From positions 1 to 39,520 of the forward strand of contig VHCO01000044.1 of the NCBI GenBank assembly GCA_016871715.1: a DNA stretch of 39,520 nt. The letters run 5' to 3'. A program made the position numbers and the translations under genes. This document shows positions 1 to 7,006 of the stretch, in pieces. The stretch is from Verrucomicrobiota bacterium (GTDB lineage: Bacteria; Verrucomicrobiota; Verrucomicrobiia; Limisphaerales; J093). The stretch's first letter is position 1, and every line of letters starts with the position of its first letter. The notes under the pieces are model-generated. The model was not told the origin of the DNA. It made no database searches and saw only the letters and a list, made by a program, of their open reading frames with translations.

Positions 1-162
1 GTGGTGCTTGGATCGAAGGGTTTTGTGGACGGGGTGTGGTTGGCACATCGGGAGCGGTTTGGGTCGAAGCGGCGGAGTGGGGCGCGGCCGATTCGAGGGG
101 CAGGCGCGCCGCTGGCATGGTTGAGCGCGTTGCGGGATTTGCGGGTGGCGGCCATCACGTGA
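1..162 (+). CDS. REP-associated tyrosine transposase (RAYT), 3' end only
   Basis: Frame 1 is open from the window edge to a TGA at 160-162 and gives 53 residues. They look like the conserved C-terminus of IS200-like Y1 transposases of the RAYT type: a GSKGFVDGV segment, then RERFGSKRRSGARP, and a final LRDLRV stretch. In that family the pattern is 'GS..FVD.VF...RE.FG.KR..GAR', ending in 'L.DLRV'. The catalytic HUH histidines and the tyrosine lie upstream of the window, so activity cannot be judged. RAYTs act as single-copy domesticated transposases that bind REP hairpins; candidate REP elements lie downstream at 5800-5821 and 6005-6030. Recognition is from the motif pattern alone. Confidence 0.72.
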   Translation: MVLGSKGFVDGVWLAHRERFGSKRRSGARPIRGAGAPLAWLSALRDLRVAAIT

Positions 163-314
163 GCAGCGAGCCGAAGAATCTGGCTCGACGGAGAGGTTGG
201 CGGACCTTGCCTGCGTGGCGGTGGACGACGAACTGGCCCGGTTCTTGGTGGTGGCGGTGCCTTCGTGGCTTCGACCCAATGGGCAGAATGTGCTGTTCAC
301 GGCACGAGTGGTGG

Positions 315-353
315 CCGAGGATGGGGAGGGCATCCCCTCCCCGAGCGCCTCGG
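315..353. repeat. Compound hairpin downstream of the RAYT gene
   Basis: An outer 6-bp stem (CCGAGG 315-320 with CCTCGG 348-353) encloses a perfect 8-bp stem (GGGGAGGG 323-330 with CCCTCCCC 335-342) and a CATC loop. It lies about 150 bp after the transposase stop and ends 55 bp before the next gene. It could be a REP-like palindrome linked to the RAYT or a terminator without a U-tract. The rest of 163-408 has no convincing gene. Confidence 0.5.
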
Positions 354-408
354 ATGATCTTCGCGAGGAGCCTGGTGGTCTCGGTGCACACGAGGTCGGC
401 TGCGAGTT

Positions 409-3400
409 ATGGACAGTATTTCGGTTTTTGGTCGCCGGGTAATCGCCGGCCTATTGACGTTGACCGTAGCGGTTGGGGCCAGTGTGGTCGACTACCCGCG
501 GACCGTGCGGATCTCGGAGTTCCTGGCGGTGAACAACGCCGGCTTGCGAGACGAGGATGGGGAGCTCGCCGATTGGATTGAGATCCACAATCCGACGGCG
601 TCGGCGGTCGACCTGGCTGGCTGGTACCTGACCGACGAAGCGGATCGGCTAACGAAGTGGGTGTTCCCATCCACGAACCTTGCTGCAGGTGGGTATTTGG
701 TGGTGTTTGCCTCGGACAAGGACCGCGCTGCCGCGGGGGCGCCGCTGCACACCAACTTCAAGCTGACCAGCACCGGCGAATACCTCGGGCTGGTCGAGCC
801 CGACGGGGTGACGGTCGCCAGCGAGTATGCGCCGAGCTACCCACCGCAGCTTGCCAACGTTTCGTACGGTTTGACGCCCGCGTCTACGGAGTCTGCGACG
901 TTGGTTCAGTCCAACAGCACCGCGCGTGTCTTGGTCCCCAGCGGCCCGGTGGAGGCGGGGTGGCCGTCGATTTCGTACCAGCCTGATGCGTCGTGGGCGG
1001 TGTTGCTGATGCCGGTGGGCTATGAAGCGGCGGGGTCTGTCACAGGAGCCAGCGTTCTGTTCGTGGTGGCCACCAACGCCAACGCCACTGGCAGAGCCGG
1101 GGATTTCGCGGTAATCGATCGTCTGACGCGCGTGCTGGGATACCAGGTCACCGTCGTCCACGATGCGGCGGCGGAGACGAGCGATGCGCTGGGCCGGGAC
1201 CTGGTGGTGGTGTCGTCGACGTCGGTTTCTGGCAACGTGAACACGAAGTTCCGCGACGTGACGGTGCCCGTGATCAACTGGGACCGTTCGTTAGTGGATG
1301 AATTCCGGATGGGGGTGACCCCCTCGGCCACCACCAGCAGCGATAGCGTGGTGGTGACGCCCGCCGGTGCAGGCCATCCGGCGGTAGCCGGGTTGGCGGC
1401 CGGTGTGCACCTCATTCGCCGCAGCCCCACCGCCATGAGCGTGGCTCACACCACGGGGCTCGCCCCCGGCGCGCAGGTCCTGGCCACAGCCAACAACTGG
1501 CCCGCCGTGATCTTGGTCGAACCGGGCCAGCCTCTCCTCGATGGCCAGGCCGCCCCGGCTCGGCGGATCCACATGTCCTGGGGAGACGCGGGCCTGACGG
1601 AGGTGAACGAGGTGGGGTTGGCGGTGTTCGACGCGGCTGTGCGCTACTCGCTCACGGGTTCCTCGCAGCCGTCGATCGAGCCCTTGCTTGGCACCGACCT
1701 CGAATCGTGGATGAAGGGCCGCAGCAGCACGGTGTTGGCGCGGTGGACGTTCTCGCCGCCGGAAGGTATGCCTCTCGAGTCGCTGGTCTTGAACATGTGG
1801 TACGACGACGGGTTTGTGGCTTACCTCAACGGGGTCGAGGTGGGGCGGCACCACGCGCCGGCCGTGCTGGACTGGAGTTCGACCGCAACGGCCGCGCGCG
1901 GTGGCGCGTCCGTGCTGACGCCCCTGTCGTTGAACCTGCGGGCTTGGGGGGATCTCGTCTCTCCGGAGGAAAATGTCTTGGCTTTGCACGGTTTGAACTT
2001 CAGCGCCGCCGACGGGGATTTTTTGCTAGCAGCGGAGTTGATCGGGGGGGGGCCCGTGGCGGGCACGCCCGAGTACTACACCCAGCCAACGCCGGGCGCG
2101 GCGAACGTCAACGGCAGCCTTGGGCGCGTGCCCGAGTTGGCGTTCAGCCACGACCGCGGCTACTACACCCAGGCCTTCGATCTGACCATCACGAACTCCC
2201 TGCCCGACGCGATCGTTCGCTACACCACCAACGGCACCCCACCGACGCCCGGCAGCGGCTTGGTCTACGCGGGCCCTGTGCGGATCCAAGGGACCACGGT
2301 GGTTCGGGCGCTGGCGCATCGACCCGGATACGTGGGCGCGAATGTGGCCACGATGAGTTACCTGTTCCTGGAAGAGGTGCTGCGGCAGCCAGTCGGATTG
2401 GCCGGTTGGCCGCAGCCGGTGGTGAGCGTGGGCTCGGGCACGCGTCCGCACGATTACGAGATGGACCCGCGCGTGGTCAACGCTCCGGCGTACGCGCGCG
2501 ACGTCCGGGACGCTTTCACCGCGGTGCCCACCCTGTCGCTGGCCGTGAATCAGCCCGACATGTGGGATGGCAAGGGCAACGGCGGGTTCTACCGTGGCGG
2601 CGCCGAGGCTGCCGTCTCGGTCGAGTTGCTCTTCCCATTCGCCCCGACCAACAACGTCCAGGTGAATGGGGGGATCGAGGGCCACAGCCATGACCGCCTC
2701 AAGCGCACGCTGCGACTCTCGTTCAAGGCCGAGTACGGACCCACGCGCTTCGCGTCGGGGCTCTTTGAGGCGGCGCCGTTATTCGGCGCCAGCGCGCAGC
2801 GCGCTGCCGACAGCATCGTGCTGCGAGGCGGCAACAACCGGGCCTGGTCGAGGACCTGGAATCCCGGCCGCACCACTTACACCGAAGACGAGCTCTACCG
2901 GACGACGCAAATCGCCATGTCGGGCGTAGGTCCGCGCGGGCATTTCGTGCAGCTCTTCATCAACGGCCTGTATTGGGGGCTGTACAATCCGGTCGAGCGC
3001 CCGGACCACGCCTTCGCGGCCGCGTACCTCGGCGGCGACGAGGACGATTGGTTCGCCGCGAACCATGGGGGAGCGCAGTCGGGCGACTCGACACGTTGGA
3101 ATTATCTGACGGGGACTCTGCTGGCGAAGGACCTGACCGATGCGATCCACTATGCGGAACTAACGCGTTACCTGCACGTCCCCTCGTTCATCGATTATCT
3201 CCTGAATAGTTGGTACCACGACCTGCGCGATTGGCCCGGCAACAACTGGTGGGCCTGTGTGCGCAACACTCCGCCTGGGCCGGCCTATTTCTTCACCTGG
3301 GATGGCGAGTGGTCATTTGGCACTCGCCCGGGCGAGGGCGCCTTGACCAACGCCAACGTCCACCCGGTCTTCCGCCCGGGCGGCAGCAGTTCGAGCCCCC

Positions 3401-4893
3401 TCGCCAAGCTGTGGCACGCGGCTCGTCAGAATACCGACTTCATGATGCTGGTGGCTGACCGCGCTTACGAACACACGCGTCCCGGCGGGGCGTTGCACGA
3501 CGCGGAGATCACCGCCCGGTGGCTAACCCTCAGCAATGCGGTGCGCGTGGCCGTGGTGGCCGAGTCCGCGCGCTGGGGCGACGCCATCGAGCCCAGTCGC
3601 GTGCGGACGCGCGACGTGGACTGGGTCAACGAGAAGGCCTACATTGGCCGCCTCCTGCAGGGCAACGGCGCTCGCCTGATCGAGTCCCTGCGCAGTTACG
3701 GTTTCTACCCGGCGCTGGATCCGCCCCAATTCAGCCCCCCGGCGGGCCTGCTCTCGCCGCCCACCCCGGTGACGCTCGATGGGGGCCCTGGAGGGGGCGA
3801 CCTTTACTACACGGTCGACGGCAGCGATCCGCGCTGGGCGGGTGGCGGCCTGAGTGCGGAGGCGCGGCTGTACCGCGAGCCGATCGTGTTGACCCAGAGC
3901 ACGCGCCTCCAGACTCGCGTGCGGCGGGCTGGGGAATGGAGTGCGTTGAACCGATCGGTCTATGCGGTTCCCGGAGCCATCCATCTCCAGGTCACGGAGC
4001 TGATGTATCATCCGGCCGATCCTACCCCTGCGGAATCCGCTCTCGGCTACCTGGACGACAGCGCCTTCGAGTTTATCGAGTTGAAGAACAGCGGAGCCAA
4101 CCCCATTGCCCTAGCCGGCCTGCGGTTTACTGAGGGCATCGAGTACGAGTTCACCCACGGGCACCTGGCTCCGAACGAACTCCTGCTGCTGGTGCGCGAC
4201 GCCGGCGGGTTCGCGGCGCGTTACGGCTCGGGCTTGCCCGTGTGGGGCGTGTATGGCGGCGCCCTAGACAACGATGGGGACACCGTCCACCTGCGCGACG
4301 CTGCGCACCAACTCGTGTTCGGCTTCCGCTACGAAGATTCCTGGCAGCCGAGCACGGACGGGCTGGGGCATTCGCTGGTGCCGACCTCACTGGGTTGGCC
4401 GCCGCCAGGCGGGTCGGCCTCCGCGCACTGGCGGGCCAGTCAGGCGCCGGGAGGTTCGCCGAGGCAGGACGATCCAGCGGCCCGCTCGGGTTATGCCGCT
4501 TGGCTCGGTGCCCACTTCAGCCTGATCGAACAAGCCAACCCGGAAATCAGTGGACCTGACGCGAACCCAGACGACGATCGGTGGCCCAACTTCGCCGAGT
4601 ACGCCTTTGGAGCCGATCCGCGTCGTTGGGGCGCCGAACTTGGGCCGCAGGCGCACTTGATCGAAGACCAACTGAAGGTCCGGTTCCGTCGCCCCCGCGA
4701 GGCTGCGGACGTGGTTTACCGGGTGGAGATCAGTGCGTCCCTGGACGGCGACTGGACGGACGCCACGGGCGAGGTGACGCTCGAGGCAGTCGCGGCTGAT
4801 GGGGACGCTGAACTGGTCGAGGTGAGCTTCCAGACGCCGGTATCGGCGCTGACAAACCGGTTCGTTCGTGTCGTGGCACTGCGGCTGCCGTAA
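409..4893 (+). CDS. Large secreted lamin-tail / CotH-kinase surface protein
   Basis: A 1494-residue exported protein. After a signal peptide (about 1-25) come a lamin-tail domain (about 33-150; 'ISEFLAVNN', 'DWIEIHNP'), a Rossmann-like alpha/beta insert (about 205-425; 'ASVLFVVATN', 'LGYQVTVV'), a beta-sandwich probably carbohydrate-binding (about 425-555), a chitobiase C-terminal-type domain (about 575-650), a CotH domain (about 700-1080), a second chitobiase-type domain (about 1105-1185), a second lamin-tail domain (about 1190-1330) and a C-terminal domain with a D-rich loop. CotH proteins are atypical kinases. Candidate active-site segments are present: LKRTLRLSFK, DWPGNNW near 940 and TWDGEWS near 963. 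Family knowledge suggests phosphorylation or cross-linking of surface proteins; the substrate is unknown. The ATG is followed by a credible signal peptide; the ribosome site (GAGG, 392-395) is rather distant. Confidence 0.85.
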   Translation: MDSISVFGRRVIAGLLTLTVAVGASVVDYPRTVRISEFLAVNNAGLRDEDGELADWIEIHNPTASAVDLAGWYLTDEADRLTKWVFPSTNLAAGGYLVVFASDKDRAAAGAPLHTNFKLTSTGEYLGLVEPDGVTVASEYAPSYPPQLANVSYGLTPASTESATLVQSNSTARVLVPSGPVEAGWPSISYQPDASWAVLLMPVGYEAAGSVTGASVLFVVATNANATGRAGDFAVIDRLTRVLGYQVTVVHDAAAETSDALGRDLVVVSSTSVSGNVNTKFRDVTVPVINWDRSLVDEFRMGVTPSATTSSDSVVVTPAGAGHPAVAGLAAGVHLIRRSPTAMSVAHTTGLAPGAQVLATANNWPAVILVEPGQPLLDGQAAPARRIHMSWGDAGLTEVNEVGLAVFDAAVRYSLTGSSQPSIEPLLGTDLESWMKGRSSTVLARWTFSPPEGMPLESLVLNMWYDDGFVAYLNGVEVGRHHAPAVLDWSSTATAARGGASVLTPLSLNLRAWGDLVSPEENVLALHGLNFSAADGDFLLAAELIGGGPVAGTPEYYTQPTPGAANVNGSLGRVPELAFSHDRGYYTQAFDLTITNSLPDAIVRYTTNGTPPTPGSGLVYAGPVRIQGTTVVRALAHRPGYVGANVATMSYLFLEEVLRQPVGLAGWPQPVVSVGSGTRPHDYEMDPRVVNAPAYARDVRDAFTAVPTLSLAVNQPDMWDGKGNGGFYRGGAEAAVSVELLFPFAPTNNVQVNGGIEGHSHDRLKRTLRLSFKAEYGPTRFASGLFEAAPLFGASAQRAADSIVLRGGNNRAWSRTWNPGRTTYTEDELYRTTQIAMSGVGPRGHFVQLFINGLYWGLYNPVERPDHAFAAAYLGGDEDDWFAANHGGAQSGDSTRWNYLTGTLLAKDLTDAIHYAELTRYLHVPSFIDYLLNSWYHDLRDWPGNNWWACVRNTPPGPAYFFTWDGEWSFGTRPGEGALTNANVHPVFRPGGSSSSPLAKLWHAARQNTDFMMLVADRAYEHTRPGGALHDAEITARWLTLSNAVRVAVVAESARWGDAIEPSRVRTRDVDWVNEKAYIGRLLQGNGARLIESLRSYGFYPALDPPQFSPPAGLLSPPTPVTLDGGPGGGDLYYTVDGSDPRWAGGGLSAEARLYREPIVLTQSTRLQTRVRRAGEWSALNRSVYAVPGAIHLQVTELMYHPADPTPAESALGYLDDSAFEFIELKNSGANPIALAGLRFTEGIEYEFTHGHLAPNELLLLVRDAGGFAARYGSGLPVWGVYGGALDNDGDTVHLRDAAHQLVFGFRYEDSWQPSTDGLGHSLVPTSLGWPPPGGSASAHWRASQAPGGSPRQDDPAARSGYAAWLGAHFSLIEQANPEISGPDANPDDDRWPNFAEYAFGADPRRWGAELGPQAHLIEDQLKVRFRRPREAADVVYRVEISASLDGDWTDATGEVTLEAVAADGDAELVEVSFQTPVSALTNRFVRVVALRLP

Positions 4894-4967
4894 GAGGGGC
4901 GCCACGCTGAGGGGTGTCTCGGGTTGCCGCGCCCTAGCCGCCCACGGCCGTCCGTCCGGAGGGATCC

Positions 4968-5762
4968 TCAGTGAGCGTCGCGGCGCCTCACACCCCGGCA
5001 CCGAACTGCGCCCAAGCCAGCGAGGCCAAATCCGAGCAGGGCAACCGTTCCGGGTTCCGGCACGACGGCGACGTAATTGTCGAATGTCACGTCCACTCCG
5101 CCGGAGGTGCTGGCGACCACCAGGCCGGCAGGACCGCTGGAATAACGGGAGTCCGTCGCTTGGAGGGTGGCAATCGGCGTGGACAGATTCCCCAGCTCGA
5201 ACAAGGCCGCGCTGAGCGTACTGCCCTGGCCGTTGAAGACCATCCGGTAGCCCGTGCTCGGGTTGAGCACCAAACCGGAGACCGCGTCCAGGTTGAACGT
5301 GCCTTCGTTCACCAGATAATCCAGGTGGAGTTCGTCGTTGGCCGGATAGTAATGGAAGTAGTAGCCCACGCTCTGACCGAGGCTCACGCTCCCCATGCGC
5401 GCGCCGATGCCGAACCATGTGTCGGAGGCGTCACTGTAATCCAGCACGTCGACCGACACCGAGAAGTCGCTGTAGCTGACGTCCGCTCGATAGGTCGCCC
5501 CGCGGGAGATTCCCAGTTGCGGATGCGCGAACGCCGGGTACTGGAGGCGGTAAGCGCCGTTCGGAAAAGTGAACGTGCCCGGTGCGCCAAAAGAGGCTAG
5601 CGGACTGTAGCGAGTCCAACCCAGATCGTCGCCATCGTCGAAGTTGTCGGTTTGGGCCCGGGCACTGTGCAACGCGGCGAGGGCGCACAAGAGGGCTATC
5701 GACACGAGCCGGCTCAGGCGGCGGGTGGGATTGCGGTGGTCGGAAGTCAGGTCGTTCAGCAT
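4968..5762 (-). CDS. PEP-CTERM sorting-domain protein
   Basis: A 264-residue exported protein with a signal peptide ending near residue 36 (ARA-Q) and a beta-rich body starting TDNFDDGDDLGW, which resembles concanavalin/LamG-like secreted domains. The C-terminus is a classic PEP-CTERM tail: VPEPG near 234, a hydrophobic helix (TVALLGFGLAGLGA) and a basic end (RCRGVRRRDAH). Such tails are cut and processed by exosortase, which must be encoded elsewhere. The ligand or structural role of the body is unknown. The gene converges on the large CotH-type gene with a 74-bp gap. Two REP-like hairpins lie upstream. No clear Shine-Dalgarno sequence precedes the ATG. Confidence 0.85.
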   Translation of the reverse strand: MLNDLTSDHRNPTRRLSRLVSIALLCALAALHSARAQTDNFDDGDDLGWTRYSPLASFGAPGTFTFPNGAYRLQYPAFAHPQLGISRGATYRADVSYSDFSVSVDVLDYSDASDTWFGIGARMGSVSLGQSVGYYFHYYPANDELHLDYLVNEGTFNLDAVSGLVLNPSTGYRMVFNGQGSTLSAALFELGNLSTPIATLQATDSRYSSGPAGLVVASTSGGVDVTFDNYVAVVPEPGTVALLGFGLAGLGAVRCRGVRRRDAH

Positions 5763-5799
5763 ATAGGCGGTTAGAGTATGGCTTTAGTGGGTGAGTCGA

Positions 5800-5821
5800 G
5801 CCCGCCGGAGGCAGGCGCTCC
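5800..5821 (-). repeat. REP-like element, GGAG type
   Basis: On the minus strand the tetranucleotide GGAG (5821-5818) precedes a 7-bp stem GCCTGCC / GGCGGGC (one T-G wobble) with a TCC loop. A short GGAG or GTAG tag just 5' of a hairpin is the hallmark of REP sequences recognised by RAYTs. It lies in the leader of the PEP-CTERM gene. Confidence 0.5.
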
Positions 5822-6004
5822 ACCGGGTCTCATCAGATCGAATCGTCGGGTTCAAGTGAATCATCCGAATTAACTATAGGAATTAGGATATCATTCAAGC
5901 GAGTTTGCAAGCAGAATCTTTGGCCGCGGAATCTCAGAATCTCAGGTGGGATTTCCATCGAGACAGGGCCTCAGGGCAGAGTTCGGGCATCTCGCCTAAA
6001 GCCA

Positions 6005-6030
6005 CGCGGGCAAGATGCCCGCGCTCCTAC
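6005..6030 (-). repeat. REP element, GTAG type
   Basis: On the minus strand GTAG (6030-6027) and GAG are followed by a perfect 8-bp stem, CGCGGGCA / TGCCCGCG (6005-6023), with a 3-nt loop. This is the layout of GTAGGAG-type REP sequences well known from Pseudomonas. It has the same orientation as the element at 5800-5821, about 200 bp away. The interval 5763-6082 holds no gene; 5860-5960 is markedly AT-rich and probably carries the promoter of the PEP-CTERM gene, although no consensus pair stands out. Confidence 0.65.
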
Positions 6031-6082
6031 CTTGGCCTGTAGGCTCGAGGTTTCGGAGTTGGGGCGGGAGCGTGGGCGCGGC

Positions 6083-6823
6083 CTAGGGCCGCTGCGTGTT
6101 CCAGTCCTCGGGGAGCATTCGCTTGGGCTTGAGGGACTCGGAATGACCGTCGAACAAGGTGGCCACGATCGTGCCGGCGTGACGGTCTTCGGCGACGCGT
6201 CGTTCGGGCTGCAGCCGCGTGCCGGTGCGATCGTAGGGCAGATGAGCCGGGTGCCAGGCGTCGTTCCAGCCGATGTTCGCCGGATCGCGAAAGCCCTTGA
6301 TCGCGTTCGGGACCACGCCGCTGGAACTGTCGACGATGTAGACGGTTTTGGTGGGATTCCGCACCGCCGAGAGCTTCGAGGGGCCGATGTGTTCGCTACT
6401 CGCGATGGAGGTTGCGCTGGCGAAGTCGAAGCCGTTGACGGCGTAGCAGATCACGACATCTTTCTGAGGGTAGCTGGGGCACTTGAAGATACGCGAGCCG
6501 CGGTAGTCGTTGGTTCCCACGCCCTCGGGCACGTAAGGCATGAACACCCAGAACCAGAGCGGCTCGTTGGCGCGCGGGATCCAATCCAGGTAATCGTTCG
6601 CGTACATTTGCATGGCCAAGCCGACGTTGTGGAGGTTGTTGAGGCAATGGGTTTTCTTGGCCTTCTCCTTGGCCTTAGCCAAGGCCGGCAGCAACAACCC
6701 CGCCAGGATCGCGATGATGGCGATCACCACGAGCAACTCGATCAACGTGAAACCGCCACCGGCGCGACTTGCCACACCTCCCCTGCGACGGTCCCGTGCG
6801 TCCGATGAACCTAAGTTCGGCAT
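6083..6823 (-). CDS. Prepilin-type N-methylation protein with H-X9-DG C-terminus
   Basis: A 246-residue type II secretion/type IV pilus-like pseudopilin. A basic leader ends in GG (22-24) and is followed by [18 protein letters not shown]; prepilin peptidase would cut before F25. The helix continues into an Ala/Lys-rich stalk ([11 protein letters not shown]), then a globular head with the motif [12 protein letters not shown] near 216-228, the H-X9-DG signature of this family, which is much expanded in Verrucomicrobia and Planctomycetes. The exact partner is unknown. Direct repeats upstream at 6881-6912 may bind a regulator. Compare the headless relative at 26632-27438. Confidence 0.9.
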   Translation of the reverse strand: MPNLGSSDARDRRRGGVASRAGGGFTLIELLVVIAIIAILAGLLLPALAKAKEKAKKTHCLNNLHNVGLAMQMYANDYLDWIPRANEPLWFWVFMPYVPEGVGTNDYRGSRIFKCPSYPQKDVVICYAVNGFDFASATSIASSEHIGPSKLSAVRNPTKTVYIVDSSSGVVPNAIKGFRDPANIGWNDAWHPAHLPYDRTGTRLQPERRVAEDRHAGTIVATLFDGHSESLKPKRMLPEDWNTQRP

Positions 6824-6880
6824 AACTGGGTCTTCAAGAGCTTTCGCTGGTATGAGAAGGTGCGGTTAGGCTTCCGTCCA

Positions 6881-6912
6881 TGAGCTTTTGCGTTTTTCTC
6901 TTGAGCTTTTGC
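6881..6912. repeat. 21-bp-phased direct repeat upstream of the pseudopilin gene
   Basis: TGAGCTTTTGC occurs at 6881-6891 and again at 6902-6912, exactly 21 bp apart (two helical turns), about 60 bp upstream of the minus-strand pseudopilin start. The spacing would place two copies of a DNA-binding protein on the same DNA face. The bound factor is not known. Confidence 0.45.
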
Positions 6913-7006
6913 AGCCCATCGACGCACCGGACGGTGTGGGCTCGTGGGCTGGCGGGCACGCCGATCGGGTGCTAACGCGGCCAGGCGCTCGCCTCCCGAC
7001 CCCGGG

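Noticed and set aside
155..391. A 78-codon minus-strand frame in the gap after the RAYT tail
   Set aside because: His/Arg-rich composition, no ribosome site, and it runs through a hairpin; looks like chance.
4387..5418. A 343-codon minus-strand open frame between the CotH-type and PEP-CTERM genes
   Set aside because: It overlaps both supported genes and shows no signal peptide or domain.
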